Assembly (NCBI GenBank): GCA_002399505.1 | Contig: DHDT01000066.1 | Coordinates: 2,833 to 11,510, forward strand | DNA: 8,678 nt | Reading direction: 5' to 3' | Origin: Caryophanales bacterium UBA4869 | GTDB taxonomy: Bacteria; Bacillota_I; Bacilli_A; RFN20; CAG-288 | Shown: in pieces, positions 1 to 7,097 of the stretch | How the letters are laid out: every line of letters begins with the position of its first letter | Numbering within the stretch: the first letter of the stretch is position 1 | The notes under the pieces: generated by a model | Databases searched by the model: none | The model's input: only the letters and a program-made list of their open reading frames with translations | What the model was told of the DNA's origin: nothing | Position numbers and translations under genes: made by a program

Positions 1-436
1 CTATCTAGGATGAATTAAGTTAACAGATTTCCAAATTAAGGTATAAGGAACTGTATCAGTTCTTTTCAATATTATAGAAATCTAAATTTAATTATTCTTT
101 TGATGATAATCAATGAAACGTGCATCCTGTGCAAAAGGTATTTTAAGTCTTATTTTATCAGGCTTCAAAAATATATCTTTTTTCTTATGTTTTCTTAATT
201 AATCCTTTTCTTTCCTTTATTTGTCTCACTATTCAAATAGTAGTATTACAATAATTAAAAAATGTCTAAAGATTAGATTTTTACATTTTCATACGCAATA
301 TACGCAAGAAAACGGAGCTTGAAAAATCAAAGTACGCATAAATGTTTTCTTTGTTTTCTACTTTTTTTCTCCTTGAAAAGAATAATCACCTTTTTAACTT
401 TGAAATTGAAAGAAAACAAGCCATTTAGGAAGAAAG
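1..436. other. AT-rich intergenic region with no gene seen
   Basis: No convincing reading frame, tRNA or rRNA is visible on either strand. Composition is low in GC: 17 of 60 bases at 121-180 and 15 of 60 at 361-420. The only structure I can point to is three copies of TACGCA (292-297, 301-306, 333-338), the first two part of a 9-bp tandem, plus long T-rich and A-rich runs. It may hold the end of an upstream unit or distant regulatory DNA of the hydrogenase operon. Confidence 0.6.
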
Positions 437-568
437 CTAGGTACCTAAGCTAAAAGACAGGGCTTTTGCACAATCATCTAAAACCGAGCGAACTACTTTT
501 TTTATCTGTCGTTCGCGGGCCAAATCAGCGGAATGAGGAACCCTTTTTTGAGAGCATATTTTGCACAT
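437..568 (-). other. Possible small ORF or decayed gene remnant in a GC-richer island
   Basis: A 43-codon minus-strand frame runs from ATG at 568-566 to TAG at 439-437. The predicted peptide is basic and charged in its middle (RERQIKKVVRSVLDD). The upstream AAGG is a poor ribosome binding site. The same frame continues upstream to a TTG inside hydC, which I do not believe is used. The stretch 481-540 has 28 G+C of 60 while the flanks are near 25%, so it is either old coding sequence, a structured RNA or a repeat fragment. I recognise no family, and a true product is doubtful because it lies head-to-head against the hydC promoter. Confidence 0.18.
488..516 (+). repeat. Imperfect inverted repeat upstream of hydC
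   Basis: GCGAAC at 488-493 is the exact reverse complement of GTTCGC at 511-516. After a 1x1 mismatch the pairing continues by two more base pairs (AC at 495-496 with GT at 508-509), giving a hairpin with a T-rich loop. It lies about 100 bp before hydC, inside the GC-richer island. It could be a transcription-factor site, an RNA hairpin or part of a decayed repeat; the sequence alone does not decide. Confidence 0.35.
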
Positions 569-580
569 ATACCTTATAAT
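552..580 (+). promoter_or_regulatory. Putative hydC-hydB-hydA promoter
   Basis: A perfect -10 hexamer TATAAT lies at 575-580, 38 bases ahead of the hydC start. The -35 region is poor: with a 17-bp spacer it reads GAGCAT (552-557), and the better TTGAGA (548-553) would need a 21-bp spacer. A weak sigma-A promoter, possibly needing an activator, is an inference. No Rex-type operator in the usual orientation was found between it and the gene. Confidence 0.35.
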
Positions 581-606
581 TAACAATTGGTCTTGTTTAG
601 TTAAAT

Positions 607-611
607 GGAGG
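607..611 (+). promoter_or_regulatory. Ribosome binding site that fixes the hydC start
   Basis: GGAGG lies 6 bases before ATG 618. It selects this ATG over the in-frame TTG at 561, which has no such site and would add 19 residues unlike any NuoE N-terminus. Confidence 0.8.
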
Positions 612-617
612 TCTTCT

Positions 618-1100
618 ATGAGATTAAGAACGGAAGCTGTCACGATGATTGTTGACATCTGCAATCGCTACAAAGACGAGCCCTCGCCTTTGATGTTGAT
701 TCTGTCTGATGTCCAGAAGGAATATGGTTATATTCCACTCGAAGTTCAGGAAATCATTTCTGCTAAGACTGGTATTCCAGTCAGCGACATCTATGGTGTC
801 GTCACTTTCTACAATTTCTTCTCGCTTTATCCTAAGGGCAAATATGTTATCGGTGTCTGTATCGGAACGGCCTGCTATGTCAAGGGCGGTCAGAATGTTC
901 TTGATAAGTTCAGTGAACTTTTAAAGATCAAACCTGGTCAGACCTCTGAAGACGGTCTTTTCTCTCTTGATGGCTTGAGATGTTTAGGTGCCTGCGGTAT
1001 TGCACCTGCTATCAGCATCAACGGCAAGGTCTATCCCAAGGTAACCTTGGCTGAGATTCCGGACATCATCAAAGAATATCGTGATAAGGAGAGCAAATAA
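618..1100 (+). CDS. hydC: NADH-dependent [FeFe] hydrogenase, HydC subunit (NuoE-like, [2Fe-2S])
   Basis: A 160-residue protein of the NuoE/24-kDa thioredoxin-like [2Fe-2S] ferredoxin family. It has an N-terminal helical segment (about 1-60, with the family pattern LSDVQKEYGYIP) and then the ferredoxin fold. The four cluster ligands are visible as C81-x4-C86 (VCIGTAC) and C122-x3-C126 (RCLGAC), the NuoE pattern. Length is normal for NuoE/HydC/HndA. In characterised trimeric hydrogenases this subunit docks on HydB near the FMN and takes part in electron transfer between the NADH module and the rest of the complex in the cytoplasm. Its stop overlaps the next start by one base (TAATG), so translation with hydB is probably coupled. 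ATG 618 is chosen because of the GGAGG 6 bases upstream. A formate dehydrogenase or complex I NuoE is excluded by the neighbouring hydrogenase large subunit. Confidence 0.93.
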   Translation: MRLRTEAVTMIVDICNRYKDEPSPLMLILSDVQKEYGYIPLEVQEIISAKTGIPVSDIYGVVTFYNFFSLYPKGKYVIGVCIGTACYVKGGQNVLDKFSELLKIKPGQTSEDGLFSLDGLRCLGACGIAPAISINGKVYPKVTLAEIPDIIKEYRDKESK

Positions 1101-3034
1101 TGGCTAAGACAACTGTCAAAAAGACTGCTAAGGCAGTCAAAACTGATCTTAAAGACAAGAAGATCGAAGAGATTAAGACAATAGCTGAACTCGACAAGAA
1201 GATTGCCGGATGTCAGCAGTGTCTCAAAGACAAGTTCACTGGCAAGGATGGCAAGAGACATATTGTCATCTGCGGCGGTACGGGCTGTCTTTCTTCTGAT
1301 TCTCAGCTCATCTTTGAAAATCTCAAGAAGCTTGTCGCCGAAAACCATCTTGAAGACAAGGTGACTGTCAATCAGGTCGGCTGCTTTGGTTTCTGCTCAC
1401 AGGGACCTTTTGTCAAAATATATCCTGAAGATACTTTATATCACGCTGTCAAACCTGAAGATGCCAAGGAAATCATCGAGAGCGATATCATCAATAATAA
1501 AATTGTTGAAAGACTGCTCTATGAAGATCCCAACACTCATAAGAAGATAACCAAGCAGGACGATATCAACTTCTACAAGAAGCAGATTCGTATCGCCTTG
1601 CATGGATGCGGTGTCATCAATCCTGAAGAACTCGACGAAGCTATTGGCTTTGATGCCTTTGTCGCTTTGAAGAAAGTACTAGGAATGAGTCAGCAGGAAG
1701 TCATCGACTTGATCTCTGCCTCTGGTTTGAGAGGAAGAGGCGGTGCCGGTTTCCCGGCTGGCAGAAAATGGCAGTTTGCCCTTGATCAGAAGAACGATAC
1801 CAAATATATCATCTGCAATGGCGATGAAGGCGATCCGGGTGCTTTTATGGATCGTTCCATCTTAGAGGGAAACCCCGTCAGTGTCATTGAAGGTATGATG
1901 ATTGCCGGTTACGCAATCGGTGCCAAGCAAGGTTATTTCTATATCCGTGCTGAGTATCCTATCGCCTGCAAACGTATACAGATTTGTTTGGATGAAATGA
2001 ATAAGTGCGGACTTTTAGGAGATAACATCTTAGGAACTGGATTCAGTTTCCATATCGGACTGAGATTCGGTGCCGGTGCCTTTGTCTGCGGCGAGGAAAC
2101 TGCTCTTCTCAATTCTATCGAAGGAAAACGCGGTATGCCCAGACCTAAGCCTCCGTTCCCGGCTATCTCTGGTCTTTGGGGCAAACCTACTGTCATCAAT
2201 AACGTCGAGACTTTGGCAAACGTTCCTTACATCGTCCGTGTCGGACCTAAGGAATATGCTAAGATCGGAACTGAGAAGTCTTCTGGAACTAAGGTTTTCG
2301 CTTTAGGCGGAAAAGTAAAGAATGTCGGCTTAGTCGAAGTTCCTATGGGAACTACTCTAAGAACTCTTATTTTCGATATCGGCGGCGGTATCCAAAACGA
2401 CAAGAAGTTCCAGGCTATTCAGACTGGCGGCCCATCAGGCGGCTGTCTTACTACTGACGAACTTGATGTTCCGATTGATTATGATTCCCTGATCGCTCAT
2501 GGTTCCATGATGGGATCTGGCGGCGCTATTGTCATGGATGAAGACAACTGCATGGTCGATGTCGCTAAGTTCTATATGCAGTTTATCTGTGATGAGTCCT
2601 GCGGAAAATGCTCTCAGTGCCGTATCGGCACCAAGAGACTTCTTGAGATCATGACTAGAATCACTGATGGCAAGGCTACTTTAGATGATCTTGAAAAACT
2701 TGAAGAGTTAGGTGAGACTATCAAGGTCGGCGCTCTCTGTGGTTTAGGACAGACAGCTGCTAACCCGATTCTCTCTACCTTGAGCAAATTCCATGATGTC
2801 TATATCCGTCATATCACTGATAAAAAGTGCGATGCCGGCGTCTGCAAGAAACTTGTCTCCTATCATATTGATCCTAACAAATGCCGTAAATGCTCGCTTT
2901 GTGCCAGAAACTGCCCCACCAAGGCTATTACCGGCGTGGTTGGCAAAGAAGCTTTCGTCATTGATCAGAAGAAGTGCATCAAGTGCGGAACCTGTATTGC
3001 AAGCTGCCACTTCGGTGCTATTTACAAGGAGTAA
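1100..3034 (+). CDS. hydB: NADH-dependent [FeFe] hydrogenase, HydB subunit (NuoF-like flavoprotein)
   Basis: A 644-residue FMN- and NAD(H)-binding subunit, the NADH dehydrogenase side of a HydABC/HndACD hydrogenase. Domains in order: a Lys/Ala-rich tail (1-35); a thioredoxin-like [2Fe-2S] domain with C58-x4-C63 and C95-x3-C99; the NuoF core with the glycine-rich FMN/NADH motif GLRGRGGAGFPAGRKW (209-224), GDEGDPGAFMDR (241-252) and GAGAFVCGEETALL (324-337); the NuoF [4Fe-4S] site C501-x2-C504-x2-C507 with C547; and a C-terminal two-cluster ferredoxin with C595/C598/C601/C605 and C626/C629/C632/C636. C577, C582 and H589 just before the ferredoxin are extra candidate metal ligands; from memory, structures of relatives show a zinc site in this part, but I cannot confirm these residues. 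This domain order is the one in electron-bifurcating HydB, so NADH plus ferredoxin coupling is likely but not proven. AAGGAG at 1086-1091 lies 8 bases before the ATG. Confidence 0.95.
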   Translation: MAKTTVKKTAKAVKTDLKDKKIEEIKTIAELDKKIAGCQQCLKDKFTGKDGKRHIVICGGTGCLSSDSQLIFENLKKLVAENHLEDKVTVNQVGCFGFCSQGPFVKIYPEDTLYHAVKPEDAKEIIESDIINNKIVERLLYEDPNTHKKITKQDDINFYKKQIRIALHGCGVINPEELDEAIGFDAFVALKKVLGMSQQEVIDLISASGLRGRGGAGFPAGRKWQFALDQKNDTKYIICNGDEGDPGAFMDRSILEGNPVSVIEGMMIAGYAIGAKQGYFYIRAEYPIACKRIQICLDEMNKCGLLGDNILGTGFSFHIGLRFGAGAFVCGEETALLNSIEGKRGMPRPKPPFPAISGLWGKPTVINNVETLANVPYIVRVGPKEYAKIGTEKSSGTKVFALGGKVKNVGLVEVPMGTTLRTLIFDIGGGIQNDKKFQAIQTGGPSGGCLTTDELDVPIDYDSLIAHGSMMGSGGAIVMDEDNCMVDVAKFYMQFICDESCGKCSQCRIGTKRLLEIMTRITDGKATLDDLEKLEELGETIKVGALCGLGQTAANPILSTLSKFHDVYIRHITDKKCDAGVCKKLVSYHIDPNKCRKCSLCARNCPTKAITGVVGKEAFVIDQKKCIKCGTCIASCHFGAIYKE

Positions 3035-3039
3035 GGAAA

Positions 3040-4845
3040 ATGGCCAAGAAAATTACAATCTATATTGAGAACAAACCCTATTTAGTCGATGAGGGTCTCT
3101 CTGTTCTTGAAGCTGCCAAGATCTGTGGCTTCAACATCCCTAACCTTTGCAACTGGCGTGATCACGATTGCTCTTTAGCAAGCTGCCGTGTTTGTCTTGT
3201 TCATGTCGATGGGGAAAGACGTCTCATTCCAAGCTGCGCCTATCCAGTCCGTGACGGCATCCATGTTTCAATCAATGATCCTGCTGCCATTGCTGCCAGA
3301 CGTACTTCAGTTGAATTGCTTCTCTCCAATCATTATTACAACTGCCAGTCCTGCCGTAAGAACGGACATTGCGAATTACTGGAAGCGGCCCGTGAAGTCG
3401 GCGCCCGTCCTGAAATGTATGTCGGTAATAAAACTCAGACTACAATCGATGAGATAGCTCCTGGCATCGTCCGTGATACTTCCAAATGTATCTTATGCGG
3501 CCGTTGTGTCGAAGCCTGTAAAAAGGCCCAGGGTATCGGCATTCTCGGATTTGAGAATCGCGGTTTCAAGACCATTGTCGGACCTGTCGCCAATCGTTCG
3601 TTTGTCAATGTTCCCTGCATTCAGTGCGGTCAGTGCACCTTAGTCTGTCCGACCGGTGCCTTGATGGAGCACAATGACATCAACAGAGTTGAAAAAGCCT
3701 TTGCTGACAAGAAGACTGTCATCTGTATCGTAGCTCCTGCTGTCCGTGCCTCTATCGGCGAAGAATTCGGTGATAAAATCGGAACTAACAGCACTGGCAA
3801 ATTAGCTGCCGCTCTTCATCGTTTAGGATTCTTCCGTGTCTTTGACAACAACTTCGGCGCTGACTTGACCATCATGGAAGAGGCTACTGAATTCGTTAAG
3901 AGATTCTCTTCTCATACCGCTAACCCGATGCTCACATCCTGTTCTCCTGGCTGGGTCAACTATATCGAGTATTATTATCCGAACCTTATTCCCCATCTCT
4001 CTACCTGCAAATCCCCTCAGCAGATGATGGGTGCCATCATCAAGTCCTACTATGCCGAAAAGCATAATCTCGACCGCTCTAAGATCGCCGTTGTCTCTGT
4101 TGTTCCCTGCGCAGCCAAAAAGTATGAGAGACAGAGAAAAGAAATGAATGTCGATGGCATTGAAGATATCGATGCTGTCATCACTACCCGTGAATTAGGA
4201 CAGATGATCCGCAGAAGCGGCATCATCTGGAATCGTCTTCCCAATGAAGACTTCGACCATGATTTCATCGGAGAGAACTCCGGTGCCGGTGTTATCTTCG
4301 GTGTCACTGGCGGTGTCATGGAAGCTGCAATCAGAACCGCCTACCATATCCTTACCAATGAGGAGATGGAGCCGGTTGTTTTCCAGCCTTGCCGTGGTTT
4401 AGCCGGAATCAAGGATGCTTCCTTATCTATCAACGGAACAACCATCAATATTGCCGTATGCTCTGGTATGAAAAATGCCAAGATCCTCTTGAATCAGATC
4501 AATACCGGATCCTGCAAATACGATTTCATTGAGATCATGGGCTGCCCTGGCGGCTGCATCAATGGCGGCGGTCAGCCTTATGTCTTCCCTGTCTTCTTAC
4601 CTAATGAAGATCCTGAAATCTGGAATACCTATGCTGAAAAGAGAGCTCAGGTTCTCTATGATGAAGATAAGGGCAAACCGATCAGAAGAAGCCATCTCAA
4701 TCCTGATATTCAGAAATTGTATGCTGATTATCTTAAGCGTCCTGGTTCAGCAATCGCTGAGAAGCTTCTTCATACAACTTACGATGAACATCGTGAACAG
4801 TATCCGGAGCCGACACCAGAGACTACTCCGATTACTAAGGGCTGA
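3040..4845 (+). CDS. hydA: [FeFe] hydrogenase catalytic subunit HydA
   Basis: A 601-residue H2-forming or H2-oxidising subunit. Fe-S relay: [2Fe-2S] C37-x11-C49-x2-C52-x13-C66; a [4Fe-4S] with His ligand H98-x3-C102-x2-C105-x5-C111; two ferredoxin clusters C150/C153/C156/C160 and C193/C196/C199/C203. The H-cluster domain (about 224-510) has TSCSPGW (299-305), VPCAAKKYE (355-363) and EIMGCPGGCINGGGQP (498-513), followed by the small-subunit-like C-terminal region (about 525-580) and a Pro/Thr-rich tail. By ungapped comparison with clostridial CpI, the proton path is kept (E281, E284, R288, C301, S321) and the lysine holding the cluster is K360, but the usual second Cys of TSCCP is Ser302, Met of MPC is Val355 and Ala of MAC is Gly501. 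I recall TSCSPGW from other NAD(P)-linked hydrogenases, so this probably marks a subfamily. ATG 3040 follows AAGGAG (3026-3031) by 8 bases; the gene ends in tandem stops TGA-TAG. Maturation needs HydEFG encoded elsewhere. Confidence 0.96.
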   Translation: MAKKITIYIENKPYLVDEGLSVLEAAKICGFNIPNLCNWRDHDCSLASCRVCLVHVDGERRLIPSCAYPVRDGIHVSINDPAAIAARRTSVELLLSNHYYNCQSCRKNGHCELLEAAREVGARPEMYVGNKTQTTIDEIAPGIVRDTSKCILCGRCVEACKKAQGIGILGFENRGFKTIVGPVANRSFVNVPCIQCGQCTLVCPTGALMEHNDINRVEKAFADKKTVICIVAPAVRASIGEEFGDKIGTNSTGKLAAALHRLGFFRVFDNNFGADLTIMEEATEFVKRFSSHTANPMLTSCSPGWVNYIEYYYPNLIPHLSTCKSPQQMMGAIIKSYYAEKHNLDRSKIAVVSVVPCAAKKYERQRKEMNVDGIEDIDAVITTRELGQMIRRSGIIWNRLPNEDFDHDFIGENSGAGVIFGVTGGVMEAAIRTAYHILTNEEMEPVVFQPCRGLAGIKDASLSINGTTINIAVCSGMKNAKILLNQINTGSCKYDFIEIMGCPGGCINGGGQPYVFPVFLPNEDPEIWNTYAEKRAQVLYDEDKGKPIRRSHLNPDIQKLYADYLKRPGSAIAEKLLHTTYDEHREQYPEPTPETTPITKG

Positions 4846-4853
4846 TAGAACGC

Positions 4854-4888
4854 AAAAGCTCTCTTTCTAAATGAAAGGGGGCTTTTTT
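4854..4888 (+). terminator. Rho-independent terminator of the hyd operon
   Basis: A 14-bp stem (4854-4867 with 4873-4886, including two G-U pairs) closes a 5-base loop, and a run of six T ends at 4888. It starts 9 bases after the hydA stop. The left arm begins with four A, so it could also stop transcription arriving from the convergent minus-strand gene, whose own stop lies about 185 bp away without another clear terminator. Confidence 0.9.
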
Positions 4889-5072
4889 GGAGTAACAGAC
4901 TATTAGTTTTTTCAACAGTGTTGCTGCAAAACCTAGCAAGAATATGTAGATTATTGGATTATTGTTGCTCAAAGGACTTTATAGAGAAGTCGGTAGAAAC
5001 CAAAGAATGAAAAAGATACGATTCTCTTAACCCCTGTCTTATTAATAAAAACCTTTAATTTGGCATTTGCAA
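4889..5072. other. Convergent intergenic spacer
   Basis: This AT-rich spacer separates two converging genes. I see no gene. Small inverted repeats occur (CAACA-G-TGTTG at 4913-4923; TTGCT at 4921-4925 with AGCAA at 4935-4939), but neither has a U-tail, and none makes a convincing terminator for the minus-strand gene. Confidence 0.5.
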
Positions 5073-6653
5073 TTATTTGATGTAAATCAAATTTATAGTA
5101 ACTGGTTCTGGGTTCCAATCACAATCACGGGCAAAATCATTATCAAACCTGCTTACATAATCTCCATATAAATGTAAAAATATCTTTTTTGTACTACCAT
5201 ATAATCTAAATAAAGAAAAGCAGTAACAGCCAATATAAGTGACGCTTCTTGGCAAATAAAAATTAGCATAACTATTGGCTCGGCTTCCTTGAAAACACAG
5301 CTCATCAATTCTTTGAATTTTAGCGGAACTGAGATTTAATCCATCTTTAAAAACATTTCCGCTAAAAGCATATTTTCCAAAATAATCAATCGTGGCATTT
5401 GTAAAAGTGTATTCTGTAAAATTTACATTGTCAAGGCTAAGATCGGATGGCTTAGGCCCGAAATAATTATATCCTTCGCGCTTAAAAGCATGCATTCCGA
5501 TGCTTGTGATAACGGAATCGGTGAAATCAACATAGGTTATCTTTCCTGTTGATGTTAAATATTGAAATGCATATCCATCAATTTTCCCAATTTTTGCCTT
5601 TTGCATATTTACTTTATTTATTTGACAATGTGAGAAGGCATATTCGGAAATTGTATTGATTGTTGCCCCTGTCATGTTTAAGGTATAAATGGTTGCTTTT
5701 TCAAAACAATATTTGCTTATTTGGCTTATTTTAGCATTTGTATAATTCAAAGTTGGGAGACTAGTATTATAAAATGCATATTCATCAACTGTTGAAACAT
5801 TCGACATTTCAATAATATCTTCGTAAAAATTATCATTAGTCAAATCACAGGACCTGAAAGCGTATTTTCCAATATGTGATACTTTTGTTCCTATTATGGA
5901 TGCACATTTCTTTTTAGCTTTGACAAACTTATGCGATGTTTTAATCGAACTATCAGTTGGCTTTTGATTAGGATCAAAGGCATAATCCTCTATTGACTCT
6001 ATATTGTTTGAGGAAGTGAAACTATAGGAAGTGAATCCAAAATCATAGAATGCTTTCACGCCGATTGTCGTAAGTGTTGGCGGGAAAACAATTTTGAAGG
6101 TATTGTCGCAGTTAAAAGGACTTAGCTTATTGTTTGTTGAGCTGTCTCCAAAAACTGAATATGCAGTTCCCTCTGGCTGATTTGGATTATAACCGATCTG
6201 AGTAATTGGGTGGACTACTTTTTTTGAATCAACTTTAACAGAATAATAGGCTGGTAATTCTAAAGAGGCAAATGTGTACATGGATGAAGTTTTTCCTAGT
6301 CCAACAGCAACGATTGTCGCAGGACTATTGGCTACTTCTATGCCGCCTTTAGGAAAAATGAGAGCTATTTTTGGGCCAGTCCAATCTGAAGCATCTTTAA
6401 AGCAAACAAGGGTATCGTCATTTGTTTTAAGACCAACTTCATTTCCAAATTCATCGTAATAACTCCCATCGCTTATGACCTTTTCAAAGCTCCATTCTGG
6501 AATTTTGATATTGGTCACTTCAGCGACAGCTTCGTTATCAGGAGAAGGAAAGATCCACTTTCCTTTTCCTTCCATGATGGTGAAACTAAAAATGATGCTT
6601 ATTAAAATCAATAGGCAAGGAAAAAAGTTTCTGAAAATGCTTTTTCTTTTCAT
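5073..6653 (-). CDS. Exported BspA-like leucine-rich-repeat protein (LRR_5 type), paralogue 1
   Basis: A 526-residue predicted extracellular protein of unknown role. It starts with a signal sequence: MKRK, then a hydrophobic stretch at about 9-27. No clear AxA cleavage site or lipobox is seen, so it may stay anchored by this segment. Residues 30-190 form a module shared with the neighbouring paralogue (W33-I-F, PEW 52-54, YYDEFGN 65-71, PAYY 134-137, HPITQIG 148-154, FPPT 190-193). Then follow about eleven LRR_5/BspA repeats marked by the I-x2-I-x3-[AC]-F pattern, with AF or CF at 201, 225, 265, 293, 316, 339, 362, 389, 429, 453 and 478 (spacing 23-40). A cap with NDFARDCDW (505-513) ends the protein. 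No LPXTG or other wall anchor is visible. BspA relatives act as adhesins in some host-associated bacteria; that role is only inferred here. The start has GAGGGG about 8 bases upstream. Three hand-counted lines average 34% GC, below the paralogue. Confidence 0.88.
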   Translation of the reverse strand: MKRKSIFRNFFPCLLILISIIFSFTIMEGKGKWIFPSPDNEAVAEVTNIKIPEWSFEKVISDGSYYDEFGNEVGLKTNDDTLVCFKDASDWTGPKIALIFPKGGIEVANSPATIVAVGLGKTSSMYTFASLELPAYYSVKVDSKKVVHPITQIGYNPNQPEGTAYSVFGDSSTNNKLSPFNCDNTFKIVFPPTLTTIGVKAFYDFGFTSYSFTSSNNIESIEDYAFDPNQKPTDSSIKTSHKFVKAKKKCASIIGTKVSHIGKYAFRSCDLTNDNFYEDIIEMSNVSTVDEYAFYNTSLPTLNYTNAKISQISKYCFEKATIYTLNMTGATINTISEYAFSHCQINKVNMQKAKIGKIDGYAFQYLTSTGKITYVDFTDSVITSIGMHAFKREGYNYFGPKPSDLSLDNVNFTEYTFTNATIDYFGKYAFSGNVFKDGLNLSSAKIQRIDELCFQGSRANSYANFYLPRSVTYIGCYCFSLFRLYGSTKKIFLHLYGDYVSRFDNDFARDCDWNPEPVTINLIYIK

Positions 6654-6672
6654 ATAGAAAACCCCTCTGTAA

Positions 6673-6688
6673 TTTAGTTCGAACTAAA
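6673..6688 (-). promoter_or_regulatory. Perfect 16-bp palindrome in the leader of LRR paralogue 1
   Basis: TTTAGTTC followed immediately by GAACTAAA is a perfect palindrome, ending 19 bases before the start codon and just before the ribosome binding site. It lies inside the predicted transcript, so it can be a dimeric repressor site or an RNA hairpin (six pairs around a UCGA loop). A copy of one arm lies near the predicted transcript 5' end (6763-6770). Confidence 0.6.
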
Positions 6689-6762
6689 GCTGTCTTTATT
6701 GGTTACTAAAAGCTCGTGACTAAGCCTATTTTTCAAAGTACTCAATCCCTTTATTTGCTCTG

Positions 6763-6770
6763 TTTAGTTC
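6763..6770 (-). promoter_or_regulatory. Upstream copy of the palindrome arm
   Basis: Read on the minus strand this is GAACTAAA, identical to one arm of the palindrome at 6673-6688 and complementary to the other. It sits 13-20 bases past the -10 box, at the predicted 5' end of the mRNA. In RNA it could pair with UUUAGUUC of the palindrome and compete with the local hairpin. An 8-base match in AT-rich DNA may be chance. Confidence 0.35.
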
Positions 6771-6782
6771 TACTGATTTGGT

Positions 6783-6811
6783 ATTTTAGGCAGTTGTTAT
6801 CCAGTTGTCAA
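6783..6811 (-). promoter_or_regulatory. Sigma-A promoter of LRR paralogue 1
   Basis: On the minus strand a perfect -35 box TTGACA (6811-6806) is followed after exactly 17 bases by TAAAAT (6788-6783), one mismatch from the -10 consensus. Transcription would start near 6776, giving a leader of about 120 nt. This is the strongest promoter match in the window and implies a transcription unit separate from the upstream paralogue. Confidence 0.75.
6791..6808. repeat. Direct repeat CAGTTGT in the promoter spacer
   Basis: CAGTTGT occurs at 6791-6797 and again at 6802-6808, 11 bp apart, about one helical turn. The pair covers the spacer and runs into the -35 box of the LRR paralogue 1 promoter, a typical position for a repressor or activator. 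It could also be chance. Confidence 0.35.
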
Positions 6812-7094
6812 TTGTTCCAAGTCTGAACTATTGAAGAGCCATTTTTGAAAAAGATAAAAATACATATAATATAAATATTTTCCTTTTTTAGAGCGTTTTC
6901 GTTAATTTTCGTTGCCTTCGCCATTTCTTGATATAGTTAAAAATCAAAACAATTGTTTGATATGTGTTTTTCTAAGAAAATATTAAAAATGAAAAAGACC
7001 ACTTTCTCTTTTTTTGACAATTTATTCAAAAAGACACGTAATTAAGAAAAATTATCTTCTATAAAAAATATGCGTAAAACTATTCTATTCAGGC
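6812..7094. other. AT-rich spacer between the two LRR genes, no gene seen
   Basis: No plausible reading frame or RNA gene is visible. It contains runs of A and T, a tandem TTTTCGTT (6896-6903 and 6906-6913), and an AT-only near-hairpin around 6990-7017. It lies between the terminator of one gene and the promoter of the next. Confidence 0.55.
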
Positions 7095-7097
7095 ATG

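Noticed and set aside
582..597. AACAA-N6-TTGTT inverted repeat as a Rex operator upstream of hydC
   Set aside because: Rex sites have the opposite orientation (TTGT...ACAA), and only five base pairs match. Redox control by Rex is plausible for this operon but not shown here.
561..617. Longer hydC reading frame starting at TTG 561
   Set aside because: It has no ribosome binding site, overlaps the likely -10 box, and its 19 extra residues do not look like NuoE. ATG 618 has GGAGG at ideal distance.
2070..2306. Out-of-frame ORFs within hydB and hydA on both strands
   Set aside because: They lie inside genes with continuous, motif-supported coding sequence and have low-complexity Leu/Ser-rich translations typical of shadow frames.
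6673..6770. Invertible promoter flanked by GAACTAAA/TTTAGTTC
   Set aside because: The inverted arms are only 8 bp and enclose leader DNA rather than the promoter hexamers at 6783-6811, and no recombinase gene is in the window.
6990..7017. AAAAAGA/TCTTTTT near-hairpin as a plus-strand terminator
   Set aside because: The stem is almost all A-T, and no plus-strand gene precedes it. It is more likely chance in AT-rich DNA.
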